From Microbacterium pullorum (GTDB lineage Bacteria > Actinomycetota > Actinomycetes > Actinomycetales > Microbacteriaceae), in assembly GCF_014836535.1 (NCBI RefSeq), contig NZ_JACSQP010000005.1:300175-364174 (forward strand): DNA of 64,000 bases, read 5' to 3'. The position numbers and the translations under genes are program-made. This document shows positions 8,552 to 18,123 of this stretch, in pieces (within the stretch, counting starts at the first letter, position 1; every line of letters begins with the position of its first letter). Below the pieces are notes generated by a model. It made no database searches, was not told the origin of the DNA, and worked only from the letters and a program-made list of their open reading frames with translations.

Positions 8552-9045
8552 CAAGCCCCTGCCGTGCGATCGAGCGGGGAGATGAAGAAGTTGAGGCGGA
8601 ACTTGCCGATGCGCACCTCGGCACCGTCGGTCAGCGCGGCGCGGTCGACGCGCTCTCCGTTGACGTAGGTGCCGTTGAGAGACCGCTGGTCGACGATCTC
8701 GAAGGCCATCCCGGTGCGGGTGACCTCGGCGTGACGGCGCGACACGGTCACGTCGTCGAAGAAGATGTCGGCCTCGGGGTGCCGACCGATGGTGGCCACG
8801 TCGTTGTCGAGCAGGTAGCGTGCGCCGGCGGTGGGACCCGACCGCACCATCAGCAGCGCCGAGCGCGACGGGAGTGAGGAGATGGCTTCCATCTCCTGTG
8901 TGGTCAGATCACTGCCGAACGGGATGAAGGAGAGATCGGAATCGTGCCCGAACGTCTGCGTCGTGTCTGATCCGCCCGCAGGCGTGTGCGCATCGCTCGC
9001 GTCGCGATGGATGCTCCCGTGGTCCCGGCGGCCGTTCTCGTCCAC
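8551..9045 (-). CDS. garA: FHA-domain protein, GarA/OdhI-like
   Basis: A 164-residue cytoplasmic phosphothreonine-binding protein. The FHA domain occupies about residues 63-155 with the binding-loop residues GRHPEA (88-93), SRRHAE (102-107) and LNGTYVNG (123-130). In the family the unphosphorylated form binds and inhibits the E1 subunit of 2-oxoglutarate dehydrogenase and other glutamate-metabolism enzymes; kinases such as PknG/PknB switch it off by phosphorylating an N-terminal threonine pair. The likely site here is the DTTQT segment at residues 27-31, slightly different from the ETTS-type sequence of OdhI/GarA. GTG start at 9045 with an AAGGAGG ribosome site 5 nt upstream. First gene of a three-gene operon with ftsR and merR. 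Confidence 0.88.
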   Translation of the reverse strand: MDENGRRDHGSIHRDASDAHTPAGGSDTTQTFGHDSDLSFIPFGSDLTTQEMEAISSLPSRSALLMVRSGPTAGARYLLDNDVATIGRHPEADIFFDDVTVSRRHAEVTRTGMAFEIVDQRSLNGTYVNGERVDRAALTDGAEVRIGKFRLNFFISPLDRTAGA

Positions 9046-9208
9046 ACTTCCTCCTTCGGTTCAGCCTAGTGGATGCGCCTGTCGATGCCAGTGCGGATCG
9101 GCGACCGGATGCATCGGCGTCGGCGTGTTTCGCCCCGTGTCATGACGGATGCGACGGTCGCGTGTCCCCACGTACCGTGGTCCCACCGTCTCACGAAAGG
9201 ACTCCCCC

Positions 9209-9571
9209 GTGTCGACCCACCGCAGCCACAGCCGGCCCCTCGAGGTGCACGGGCAGACGCTGTGCATGTGCGTCCACGGTCGAGCCTGCACCGTCTTCGC
9301 CCCTGGGCACGCCGTGCACCTCGTGCAGGCGCGGCTGGCGTCGTCCACACCGCTGGAGTGGGCCGATGCGATCGTCGCCGAGGCCGATGCCGCGACCGGC
9401 GAACTCACGCTCCGCACCGTCTCGGACGGCGAGGAGATCCAGATCTGGAACGGTGCCGGTGCCGCGGCGGCGGCGCCCGCCGGCACGCCGGTCGCCGTGC
9501 ACCGCCGCTACCGTGTGCTCGCGGTGGGCACGCGCTGGTTCAACGTCGCGCCGATGGCTGCGGCCGGGTAG
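9209..9571 (+). CDS. Hypothetical protein
   Basis: I do not recognise a family. The GTG at 9209 is favoured because a GAAAGG ribosome site lies about 9 nt upstream; the frame is open further, to 9149. The 120-residue product has no signal peptide or membrane segment. It contains a CMCVHGRAC cysteine cluster near residues 17-25, a strand-rich middle and an alanine-rich stretch near residue 90. It may be a small beta-rich fold. It lies between the garA operon (divergent) and the copper-binding protein gene (convergent). Codon use and the clear ribosome site make it a probable real gene. Confidence 0.6.
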   Translation: MSTHRSHSRPLEVHGQTLCMCVHGRACTVFAPGHAVHLVQARLASSTPLEWADAIVAEADAATGELTLRTVSDGEEIQIWNGAGAAAAAPAGTPVAVHRRYRVLAVGTRWFNVAPMAAAG

Positions 9572-9589
9572 CGGCGGCCGCAGACAGCC

Positions 9590-9985
9590 TCAGACCGCCA
9601 TCGACTCCTTCAGCGCCTGGCAGGCGTCAGCGCAGGCGCGGCACGCCTGAGCGCTCATCTTGCAGACCTCGCTCGTCTCGGCGTGCGGCAGGCACATGTC
9701 CTCGCATGTTTCGCACATGGCGATGCAGGCGTCGAGCATCGCCATCATCGACGCCGGGGTCATGCCCTGCATGCGCAGCATCGAGCGCATCATCGTGTTG
9801 CACGTGTCCGCGCAGTTCATCGACGCCGGCGCACAGTCCATCCCCTGCACCGCACACACCGTGCACGACTGCTCGCACGCCGCGCACGCGTCCATACACG
9901 CCTGCATCAGCGCCATGTCCATCGACTGCATGCCCGGCATCGACATCATGTCCGCCGACACGGCATCCATCATCTTCGCGTCCAT
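9590..9985 (-). CDS. Four-helix-bundle copper-binding (Csp-like) protein
   Basis: A 131-residue protein with sixteen cysteines and a methionine-rich N-terminus (eleven Met in the first 31 residues). Cysteines recur at helical spacing in clusters such as ACMDACAACEQSC, CIAMCETCEDMC and CRACADAC, the pattern of the DUF326/copper-storage-protein family, in which Cys side chains line a four-helix bundle and bind many Cu(I) ions. No secretion signal is evident, so it is probably cytosolic, as in Csp3-type proteins. The ATG at 9985 has an AGAGAGGTG ribosome site. It sits next to a membrane-anchored CopC gene on the other strand, so a local copper-handling role is likely. Confidence 0.85.
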   Translation of the reverse strand: MDAKMMDAVSADMMSMPGMQSMDMALMQACMDACAACEQSCTVCAVQGMDCAPASMNCADTCNTMMRSMLRMQGMTPASMMAMLDACIAMCETCEDMCLPHAETSEVCKMSAQACRACADACQALKESMAV

Positions 9986-10073
9986 CCCGCACCTCTCTCC
10001 GTCCGAGTCGAGCGGGCAGGTGGCCCGCCTGCCGTCATGCTAGGTCTGCTGCTGCCGCCGCGGTACCCCCGGG

Positions 10074-10079
10074 TAGGCT
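10074..10079 (+). promoter_or_regulatory. Putative -10 box (TAGGCT) of the copC-like gene
   Basis: TAGGCT ends 7 nt before the GTG at 10087. No Shine-Dalgarno sequence separates them, which fits a leaderless transcript. Confidence 0.5.
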
Positions 10080-10086
10080 CGGACGG

Positions 10087-10788
10087 GTGTTGTCACAAGG
10101 AATTCACCTGTCACTGACCCGACGTCTGGCCGCCGTCGCCGCCGCGATCGGCCTGGGCCTGGCCGCCGTGCTCGTCACCGCCGTGCCCGCGTCCGCCCAC
10201 GACGAGCTGCTCGTCAGCGATCCCGCCGACGGAGCGTCGGTCGAGGCGCTGCCGGAGGAGATCACCCTCACCTTCTCGGCGTTCCCGCTGGACGAGCCCG
10301 GCGCGACGATCGTGGAGGTGACCGATGCCACCGGCACCGACCTCACCTCCGGCGACCCGATCGTCGACGGCACCCAGGTGACCCAGGCCCTGGAGGGCGC
10401 GGCGACCGGCGTCGTCAGTGTGCTGTGGAAGGTCGTCTCCAGCGACGGCCACCCCATCGACGGCGAGTTCACCTTCACCGTCGCCGGCGGCGATCCCACC
10501 CCCTCGGCGACCGCCCCCGCCGAACCGAGCGACACCGCCGAGCCCACGGCCGATGACAGCACCGCACCGACCGACGAGGTGACCGCGACCCCCGCGCCCG
10601 CCGCCGACGGCGACGAGTCCTCCCCCGCGCTCGTCTGGACGATCGCGGTCGTCGTGCTCGCCGCGCTCGTGGCGGCGGTCACCTATCTGATCGTCTCCCG
10701 TTCACGCCGCGACCGCCGCGAACGCGACCTCGCCCAGGGGCGTGCGAACGCCGCCACGGGCGGGGACCAGCGTCCGGACCAGGACTAG
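10087..10788 (+). CDS. CopC-domain copper resistance protein, membrane-anchored
   Basis: A 233-residue exported protein. Residues 1-37 are a signal peptide ending in ASA, so the mature chain begins with His38, the copper-ligand position of CopC proteins ([12 protein letters not shown]). The CopC beta-sandwich runs to about 135 and holds a second conserved His in DGHPIDGEF (His122). A Thr/Pro/Ala-rich linker follows (136-180), then one transmembrane helix near 183-203 and a basic cytoplasmic tail. This CopC-linker-TM form is common in actinobacteria. The usual CopD partner is missing. Start is GTG at 10087; a TTG one codon later is possible. It lies 10 nt upstream of lpdA, whose own -10 box overlaps the copC stop. 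Confidence 0.85.
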   Translation: MLSQGIHLSLTRRLAAVAAAIGLGLAAVLVTAVPASAHDELLVSDPADGASVEALPEEITLTFSAFPLDEPGATIVEVTDATGTDLTSGDPIVDGTQVTQALEGAATGVVSVLWKVVSSDGHPIDGEFTFTVAGGDPTPSATAPAEPSDTAEPTADDSTAPTDEVTATPAPAADGDESSPALVWTIAVVVLAALVAAVTYLIVSRSRRDRRERDLAQGRANAATGGDQRPDQD

Positions 10789-10791
10789 GCT
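10786..10791 (+). promoter_or_regulatory. Putative -10 box (TAGGCT) of lpdA, overlapping the copC stop codon
   Basis: The TAG stop codon of the copC-like gene forms the first three bases of TAGGCT, which ends 7 nt before the lpdA ATG. This would let lpdA be transcribed independently as a leaderless mRNA. Confidence 0.45.
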
Positions 10792-10798
10792 GGTGGTC

Positions 10799-12199
<1,401 letters not shown>

Positions 12200-12215
12200 C
12201 GCCCGCCGTCACGAA

Positions 12216-12255
12216 CCACTGACGCCGCTCCCGTACCCGGGGGCGGCGTCAGTGG
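12216..12255 (+). terminator. Intrinsic terminator after lpdA
   Basis: Perfect 13-bp stem (CCACTGACGCCGC and its complement) with a 14-nt loop, 16 nt downstream of the lpdA stop and just before the convergent CYTH gene, so it may serve both strands. Confidence 0.8.
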
Positions 12256-12300
12256 TCTGCGGCGCGTTCGGTTTCGCTGCGCTCGTTCGATGGACGGGGG

Positions 12301-12966
12301 TCAGGCGCCGAGGACGCGGCCGAGCTTGGACTCGGATGCCGCCAGGCGGCCACCTGCGGCGGCCACGATGGCGTCGGCGGCGGCGAAGAGCGCCGCTCGG
12401 CCGTCTGCATCGACGGGGGCCGCCGGTCCGAGTTCGAGCTCCCACTCGCGCCACGACGCCTCCGTGCCCCGGCGCTCGTCGCGGGCGGTGACGTGGTCGT
12501 CGACGAACTCCGCCACGAGCGCACCGTCAGCGTCGCGCAGCGCGTAGGCCGCACGCTCGTTGCGGATGCGCGCCAACGCGGTGAACGGCGGCGTCGCCCA
12601 CCGCGCCAGCGCGGCGATCACGGGGTCAGGAACCGGAAGTTCGGCGGCATCGTCATCGGGCTCGGCATCCAACGGCCACGCCCACTCGTGCTTGCCCTCG
12701 GGCGAGGAGATCTTGATGTGCCAGCCGGCGTCGGGACCACCGGTGCGCCGACGCACGGCCACGCGCGACCGGGCGAGGTGCGCCTCGGCGGTGTCGAGAT
12801 ATCGCGCGTCGAGCCGGCGATGCTCGGCGGCGCCGACGACGGCGACGCCGGGCAGCACCGTCCAATCGGGTACCGCCGCGGCGTCGTCGACGTCGTACTT
12901 GCGCTCAACCTCGATGGAGCGTTGCGGCTCCGCGGGATCTGCAGCGTGCTCAGCGATCCCTGCCAC
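12301..12966 (-). CDS. CYTH-domain protein
   Basis: A 221-residue member of the CYTH (CyaB/thiamine triphosphatase) superfamily, which acts on triphosphate groups inside an eight-stranded tunnel. The defining ExExK motif is present as EVERK (Glu19, Glu21, Lys23), and later charged motifs follow (VAVRRRTGGPDAGWHIKI, then an acidic strand VAEFVDD). The residue pattern is intact, so the protein is probably active, but adenylate cyclase, thiamine triphosphatase and inorganic triphosphatase activities cannot be told apart by sequence alone. GTG start at 12966, only 5 nt after the stop of the small upstream gene, so the two form an operon. Confidence 0.85.
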   Translation of the reverse strand: MAGIAEHAADPAEPQRSIEVERKYDVDDAAAVPDWTVLPGVAVVGAAEHRRLDARYLDTAEAHLARSRVAVRRRTGGPDAGWHIKISSPEGKHEWAWPLDAEPDDDAAELPVPDPVIAALARWATPPFTALARIRNERAAYALRDADGALVAEFVDDHVTARDERRGTEASWREWELELGPAAPVDADGRAALFAAADAIVAAAGGRLAASESKLGRVLGA

Positions 12967-12971
12967 GGTGC

Positions 12972-13202
12972 TTACGGCTCGTCCTGATCGTCACGGTCGG
13001 GGTCGATGTCGTCCTGTGCCTCGACGTAGTGGAAGACCGCCTCGGTCGGACCGTCGTCGTCGCCGGTGTTCTCCGGGGCTCCGGCGCGCTCGTAGACGAC
13101 CTGCGTCTCGCTGTACGGAAGGATGAGCCGGTCCATCTCCGGGTCGTCCAGGGGAAGCAGCTGCCCGTCGAGCGGACCGCCCTGCATTCGTGCAATAGCC
13201 AT
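12972..13202 (-). CDS. Small acidic conserved hypothetical protein
   Basis: A 76-residue protein with a compact N-terminal half (ARMQGGPLDGQLLPLDD, a pattern I have seen in small actinobacterial response-regulator-like hypotheticals) and a very acidic C-terminal tail (DDIDPDRDDQDEP). No signal peptide, membrane helix or metal site. The ATG has a good GGAGGT ribosome site 6 nt upstream, which supports a real gene. It is the first gene of a two-gene unit with the CYTH protein. Function unknown. Confidence 0.7.
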   Translation of the reverse strand: MAIARMQGGPLDGQLLPLDDPEMDRLILPYSETQVVYERAGAPENTGDDDGPTEAVFHYVEAQDDIDPDRDDQDEP

Positions 13203-13277
13203 GAAATGACCTCCTGATCCGACCCTAACGCGACACGACGGCAGCCCCGACGCCGTTGCCCCGCGCGGCGCGGAGTG

Positions 13278-14201
13278 CTATTCGCGGGGGGCGGGGGTGT
13301 AGCCGCGCAGCGTGCCGTCGGGCGAGGCGTACTTCGCCACGAGCGTGCAGTCCTTGCCGCCCAGACCCTCCGCCGCCAGGCGCTCGAGCTGCTCGAGGGC
13401 GAGGCGGGCGGCGGGGAGGTTGACCCCCGTGGCCTCACCCGCCTGCACCGCCAGCCCGCAGTCCTTGCGGGCGAGATCGGCCGAGAAGGTGGCATCGAAA
13501 TCGTGGTTGGCCGCGGCCGTCGGCACGACGCCCGGCACGGGGTACCAGGTGCGCTGGGCCCACGACTGGCCGGACGAGGCATCCACCACCTGCCAGAACA
13601 CGTGCGGGTCGAGCCCCAGGTGCTCGGCGAGCTGCGAACCCTCCGACATCGCCATGACGCTGATGAAGAGCATCATGTTGTTGGCGAGCTTCGCGGCGAT
13701 GCCGCTGGTGGCCTCGCCGCAGTCGATCACGGCGCGCGCCATCGGCTCGACGACCGTGCGCGCGCGGGCGAGGTGGTCGGGGTGCCCGCCGAGCATGACG
13801 GCGAGCGTGCCGGCCTCCGCTCCGGCGGTGCCACCGGAGATCGGCGAGTCGACGAACGCGAGACCTCTCGCTGCGGCTTCGTCGTGGCACCAGCGCGAGG
13901 TGCCGACGTCGACGGTGGAGGTGTCCAGCAGCAGGGTGCCGGCCACCGCGTGGGCGAAGACCCCGTCCCCTCCCCCGTACACCTGCCGCACCTGGTCGGG
14001 ACCGGGCAGCGACGTGAGACACGCGTCGGCGCCCTGCAGCGCCTCGGCGACGGTATCGACGACCTGGATGCCACGGGTGGCGGCGGCGTCGCGGGCGGCG
14101 GGCACCGGGTCGACGCCGCGCACGGTGTGTCCGGCGGAGACGAGGTGGGCGGCCATGGGCGCGCCCATGTGGCCGAGACCGATCCAGGCGATGGTGGACA
14201 T
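13278..14201 (-). CDS. mmsB: NAD(P)-dependent beta-hydroxyacid dehydrogenase (3-hydroxyisobutyrate dehydrogenase-like)
   Basis: A 307-residue member of the 6-phosphogluconate dehydrogenase-like family. The Rossmann motif is GLGHMG (residues 8-13), the substrate-binding segment SPISGGTAGAEAGTL lies near 118-132, and the conserved KLANN segment carries the catalytic lysine. The best named match is 3-hydroxyisobutyrate dehydrogenase of valine catabolism, but tartronate semialdehyde reductase and glyoxylate reductase share these motifs. ATG follows an AGGGAGAA ribosome site. No other valine-degradation gene adjoins, so the mmsB label is tentative. Confidence 0.82.
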   Translation of the reverse strand: MSTIAWIGLGHMGAPMAAHLVSAGHTVRGVDPVPAARDAAATRGIQVVDTVAEALQGADACLTSLPGPDQVRQVYGGGDGVFAHAVAGTLLLDTSTVDVGTSRWCHDEAAARGLAFVDSPISGGTAGAEAGTLAVMLGGHPDHLARARTVVEPMARAVIDCGEATSGIAAKLANNMMLFISVMAMSEGSQLAEHLGLDPHVFWQVVDASSGQSWAQRTWYPVPGVVPTAAANHDFDATFSADLARKDCGLAVQAGEATGVNLPAARLALEQLERLAAEGLGGKDCTLVAKYASPDGTLRGYTPAPRE

Positions 14202-14323
14202 GGGGTTCTCCCTGCGACGTCGCTGTCGCGGCCGCGGGGTCTGCGGCCGTCACACTCACCCTAGGCCGCGCGGCGCGCGGGGCGAAGCATCATCTCCGGG
14301 ACGACGGCGGGCGGCGGCACGCA

Positions 14324-14329
14324 TAGACT
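14324..14329 (+). promoter_or_regulatory. Putative -10 box (TAGACT) of the amidotransferase gene
   Basis: TAGACT ends 8 nt before the ATG at 14338, consistent with a leaderless transcript. Confidence 0.45.
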
Positions 14330-14337
14330 CAGGCGCG

Positions 14338-15069
14338 ATGAAGCCCTTCCTGCTGCTGGCCACCCGACCCGAAGACGTCCCCGCCGACGAGGAATACGCA
14401 CTCTTCCTGCGGTACACCGGGCTCGATGAGAAAGACCTCCGTCGCGTGCGGCTCGAAGCAGCGCCGTTGGGGGATGTCGATCTGGATGCCGTCTCGGGGA
14501 TCTTCGTCGGCGGCGGACCTTTCAACGCCTCCGACCCCGTGGCGCAGAAGTCCGCCGTGCAGCGGCGAGCCGAAGCCGACGTTGCGCGGCTGCTCGATGA
14601 GGTGGTGCCGCGGGACTTCCCCTTCTTCGGTGCCTGCTACGGCATCGGGACCCTCGGTGCGCACCAGGGCGCGGTGATCGACCGCACGTACCGCGAACCC
14701 ATCAGCGTGGTGACGGTGCAGCGCACCGCGGCCGGTGCCGCCGATCCGCTGCTGGCCGACCTCCCCGACGAGTTCGCGGCATTCGTCGGCCACAAGGAGG
14801 CCATCACGCGGCTGCCACCGTCGGCGACGCTGCTGGCGACCTCGGCGGCGTGCCCCGTGCAGATGTTCCGCGTGGGGCAGAACGTCTACGCCACCCAGTT
14901 CCACCCGGAGTGCGACGTCGAAGGCATGACCACCCGCATCCGCACGTACGCCCGGCACGGGTACTTCGCCCCTGAGGAGCTCGACCTCACCCTCGCCGCG
15001 GTACGACGCGAGCCGGTGACGCACACCGGTGGCATTCTGCGGGCCTTCGTCGAGCGCTACGCCCGCTGA
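14338..15069 (+). CDS. Class I glutamine amidotransferase (GuaA-like domain, stand-alone)
   Basis: A 243-residue single-domain class I glutaminase. The nucleophile elbow is FGACYG (Cys100) and the catalytic dyad partners are in FHPE (His189, Glu191). An oxyanion-strand GGGPFNASD (58-66) precedes it. Such stand-alone domains act as GMP-synthase-like amidotransferases or gamma-glutamyl hydrolases; the true acceptor is not evident. The gene ends one base before the convergent glgP stop, leaving no terminator space. Leaderless start from a TAGACT box is likely. Confidence 0.85.
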   Translation: MKPFLLLATRPEDVPADEEYALFLRYTGLDEKDLRRVRLEAAPLGDVDLDAVSGIFVGGGPFNASDPVAQKSAVQRRAEADVARLLDEVVPRDFPFFGACYGIGTLGAHQGAVIDRTYREPISVVTVQRTAAGAADPLLADLPDEFAAFVGHKEAITRLPPSATLLATSAACPVQMFRVGQNVYATQFHPECDVEGMTTRIRTYARHGYFAPEELDLTLAAVRREPVTHTGGILRAFVERYAR

Positions 15070-15070
15070 G

Positions 15071-17590
15071 TCACATCGCCAGCGGGGTGTGCCAGATGCG
15101 GTCGATGTAGTCGCGCATCGACCGATCGGACGAGAAGAACCCGCACCGCCCGACGTTGAGGATCGCCGAGCGCGTCCACGCATCACGGTCGGCGTAGGCG
15201 GTATCCACCTTCGCTTGCTCGTCGATGTACGAGCGGTAGTCGGCGAGCACCATGAAGCGATCGTCGTAGAGCAGGTTCGACACGACGGGTTCGAACACCG
15301 AGCGGTCACCGTCGGAGAAGGTCCCCGACGCGATGAGGTCGATGCTGCGGCGCAGGTCCTCGTCGGCGGCGTAGAAGTCGCTCGGGCGGTATCCGCGCGC
15401 CCACAGCGCCTCCACCTCGGGCTCGGCCATGCCGAACAGGAAGAAATTCTCGTCGCCGACGAGCTCGCGGATCTCGACGTTCGCGCCGTCGTCGGTGCCG
15501 ATGGTGAGCGCGCCGTTGAGCGCGAACTTCATGTTGCCCGTCCCCGATGCCTCCTTGCCGGCGAGCGAGATCTGCTCCGACAGGTCGGCGGCGGGGACGA
15601 CCCGCTCGGCGAGGGTGACGTTGTAGTTCGGCGGGAACAGCACCTGCAGCCGGCCCTCGACGCGCGGGTCGGCGTTGACGACCGAGCCGACGGCGTTGAT
15701 GAGGTGGATGATGCGCTTGGCCATGACGTAGCCGGGCGCGGCCTTGGCGCCGAAGAGGAACGTGCGCGGCTGCACATCGGCGACGGCGACCCTGCCCGAG
15801 ACGATGTTCTCGTAGGTCGTCACGATGTGCAGGAGTTTGAGCATCTGCCGCTTGTACTCGTGCAGGCGCTTGACCATGACGTCGAGCATGTGACCCTCGC
15901 CGACCTCGAAGCCGTCGCGGGCGCGCAGCACGTCGCTGAGGTGACGCTTGTTGGCCGCCTTCACCTGCGCGAACGCGGAGCGGAAGTCGGCGTCGTCGGC
16001 ATAGGGCTCGAGCTCGCGAAGTCGCTCGAGGTCGGTGACCCAGCCCTCCCCGATCGCCTCGGTGATGAGTGCGGAGAGGTCGGGGTTCGCCAGCCGCAGG
16101 AAGCGGCGGGGCGTGACGCCGTTGGTGACGTTGATGAACCGGCCCGGGAAGAACTCGTCGAAGTCGGGCAGCACCTTCTCGCGCAGCAGCTGCGAGTGCA
16201 GCTCGGCGACGCCGTTGACCTTCGCGGCGGCGACCGTCGCGAGGTACGCCATGCGCACCGAGCGCTCGGGGAACTCGGCGATGATCGACATGTCGCGGAT
16301 GCGCATCTCATCGTCGCCGAAACGCTCCCGCACGGCCGCGAGGAACTCATCGTTGATGCGGTAGATGATCTCCAGATGCCGCGGCAGCAGCCGGCCCATC
16401 AGCTCCACCGACCACACTTCGAGGGCTTCGGGCAGCAGCGTGTGGCACGTGTAGGCGAAGCACTGGCGGGTGATGTCCCACGCGGCATCCCACGTCATAC
16501 CCTTCTCATCGACGAGCACACGCATGAGCTCGGGCACCGCGATGACGGGGTGGGTGTCGTTGAGCTGGAAGATGACCTTGTCGGGAAGGGTCGCAAGGTC
16601 GGCGCCGTCTGCCAGCTGCGTGTCGATGAAATCGGCGATGGATGCCGAGACGAAGAAGTACTGCTGCTGCAGGCGCAGTTCCTTGCCCTGCGGCGTGGAG
16701 TCCTCGGGGTAGAGCACCTTGGAGATGTTCTCGGCATACGTCTGCGCGCGCACGGCTTCTTCGTAGTCACCGGAGTTGAAGATGCGCAGGTCGAATGCGT
16801 CGGTGGCCTGGGCGCTCCACAGCCGCAGCGTGTTGACGCGGCCGTTGTGGTAACCGGGCACCATGTAGTTGTAGGGCACGGCTCGCACGCGCCAGTCGGG
16901 CACCCAGCGCGCACGGGTGACGCCCTCGTCGTCCACATACGACTCGGTGCGGCCACCGAAGCCGATGGTCTGCGCGGCCTCGGGGTGGGGGAACTCCCAC
17001 GGCGAGCCGAGGGCGAGCCACGCGTCGGGCTGCTCGCTCTGCTGCCCGTCGTCGAAGGTCTGCCGGAAGATGCCGTACTCGTAGCGGATGCCGTAGCCGA
17101 TGTTGGGCACGCTCATGGTGGCCAGGGAGTCGATGAAGCACGCCGCGAGGCGGCCGAGGCCGCCGTTGCCGAGACCCGGTTCCACCTCGAGGTCGCGCAG
17201 CTCGTCGAGGTCGACCCCGCACTGCGCGAGCGCCTCGGTGGCGATCGCGGTGAGGTCGGTCGCGAGCAGGTTGTTCTGGAGCTGGCGGCCGAGCAGGTAC
17301 TCCGCCGACAGGTAGCAGACGGTCTTGGCCTGCGTCTCGCGCAGGTGGCGGCGGTCTTCGAGCCACCGCGCGATGAGGTAGTCGCGCACCGTGTAGGCCA
17401 GCGCGACGTAGCGGTCGTTGGGGCTGGAGGCGGTGAGCGTCACCCCCCGCTCGAGGTTGAGGTTCTGCAGGAACTCCGCCACGAACCCGTCGACCGTCGC
17501 GGCGGGGGCCGTCACCGGCGCGAGGGCGAGCGGATGCGTCGCCTGGAGCGGATGGGAGGCTGCGGTGTCGTTGTCTCGCTGAATGGCCAC
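15071..17590 (-). CDS. glgP: Glycogen/starch/alpha-glucan phosphorylase
   Basis: Releases glucose-1-phosphate from storage glucans using phosphate and PLP. The 839-residue length fits bacterial GlgP/MalP. The pyridoxal-phosphate site reads ASGTGNMKFALNG near residue 687, with the Schiff-base lysine in NMKF. Other signatures include LAACFIDSLAT, YGIRYEYGIF and the VAELHSQ and FINVTNGV segments. Start is GTG at 17590; the minus-strand box TAGCGT lies 6 nt upstream, giving a leaderless start. Glycogen versus maltodextrin preference cannot be resolved. Confidence 0.96.
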   Translation of the reverse strand: MAIQRDNDTAASHPLQATHPLALAPVTAPAATVDGFVAEFLQNLNLERGVTLTASSPNDRYVALAYTVRDYLIARWLEDRRHLRETQAKTVCYLSAEYLLGRQLQNNLLATDLTAIATEALAQCGVDLDELRDLEVEPGLGNGGLGRLAACFIDSLATMSVPNIGYGIRYEYGIFRQTFDDGQQSEQPDAWLALGSPWEFPHPEAAQTIGFGGRTESYVDDEGVTRARWVPDWRVRAVPYNYMVPGYHNGRVNTLRLWSAQATDAFDLRIFNSGDYEEAVRAQTYAENISKVLYPEDSTPQGKELRLQQQYFFVSASIADFIDTQLADGADLATLPDKVIFQLNDTHPVIAVPELMRVLVDEKGMTWDAAWDITRQCFAYTCHTLLPEALEVWSVELMGRLLPRHLEIIYRINDEFLAAVRERFGDDEMRIRDMSIIAEFPERSVRMAYLATVAAAKVNGVAELHSQLLREKVLPDFDEFFPGRFINVTNGVTPRRFLRLANPDLSALITEAIGEGWVTDLERLRELEPYADDADFRSAFAQVKAANKRHLSDVLRARDGFEVGEGHMLDVMVKRLHEYKRQMLKLLHIVTTYENIVSGRVAVADVQPRTFLFGAKAAPGYVMAKRIIHLINAVGSVVNADPRVEGRLQVLFPPNYNVTLAERVVPAADLSEQISLAGKEASGTGNMKFALNGALTIGTDDGANVEIRELVGDENFFLFGMAEPEVEALWARGYRPSDFYAADEDLRRSIDLIASGTFSDGDRSVFEPVVSNLLYDDRFMVLADYRSYIDEQAKVDTAYADRDAWTRSAILNVGRCGFFSSDRSMRDYIDRIWHTPLAM

Positions 17591-17596
17591 ACTACG

Positions 17597-17602
17597 ACGC
17601 TA
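17597..17602 (-). promoter_or_regulatory. Putative -10 box (TAGCGT) of glgP
   Basis: On the minus strand TAGCGT is followed by 6 nt and the GTG start codon, fitting the leaderless pattern seen repeatedly in this window. Confidence 0.45.
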
Positions 17603-17685
17603 CCGACTGTCAGTGGATGCCGGAGCCACTCGGACGCGGATCGCCCCGTCTGCGCGCAGATGGCAACGCGATCTTCACGCGCCCG

Positions 17686-18123
17686 TCACGGATGCCGGAC
17701 GATGTCGACCTCGCCGGCATCCACTGCCTCGTCGGCGGGGAGAGCCAGCCCCAGGTCCACCAGCAGGACGCGGCCTGTCAGGCGCGGTCCGGCGCCGCGC
17801 ACGAGACCCGCTTTGAGCGCGCCGAAGGTGACGGTCACCGACGCGGGCAGCACGATGTCGTCGGCGACCGTGCCCAGGTCGGGCTGCAGTCCACTCGGGA
17901 GGTCGACGGCGACCACGCGACTGTCGCCTGCGGCGAAGAGGGCGTCGCCGCCGTTGTCACCGCGACCGGCCAGCACGAGCAGCCGGCCACCCCGCGGCAG
18001 CTCCTGCCACAGCACGTCGGCCAGCGCGGCCGCGGCACGCCGCATGAGCGGCTGGCCCACCGCAAGCAGCGGCGCTTCGGCGGCGCGTACCTGCGCCGCC
18101 GTGTACGCGGGCACCCGGGTCAT
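17686..18123 (-). CDS. NAD(P)HX epimerase-like protein with a large internal deletion
   Basis: The 145-residue product starts like the YjeF_N/NnrE domain (YTAAQVRAAEAPLL, then VLAGRGDNGGDALFA at residues ~49-63) and ends like it (VVAVDLPSGL, VTVTFGALKAGLV, LLVDLGL). The two halves are joined directly: GDNGGDALFA runs into GDSRVVAVDLPSG, whereas intact proteins have roughly 70-90 residues between them, including the VVD-(A/G)-(L/I)-LGTG segment with catalytic residues. The C-terminal dehydratase domain of fused NnrDE is also absent. The frame is kept and the ATG overlaps the yihY stop by 4 bp (ATGA), so it is probably still translated but unlikely to be an active epimerase. Confidence 0.7.
   Translation of the reverse strand: MTRVPAYTAAQVRAAEAPLLAVGQPLMRRAAAALADVLWQELPRGGRLLVLAGRGDNGGDALFAAGDSRVVAVDLPSGLQPDLGTVADDIVLPASVTVTFGALKAGLVRGAGPRLTGRVLLVDLGLALPADEAVDAGEVDIVRHP

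Noticed and set aside
12301..13202. Toxin-antitoxin pair
   Set aside because: Two small genes in tandem with a short gap looked suggestive, but the second is a clear CYTH enzyme and the first lacks any antitoxin DNA-binding motif.
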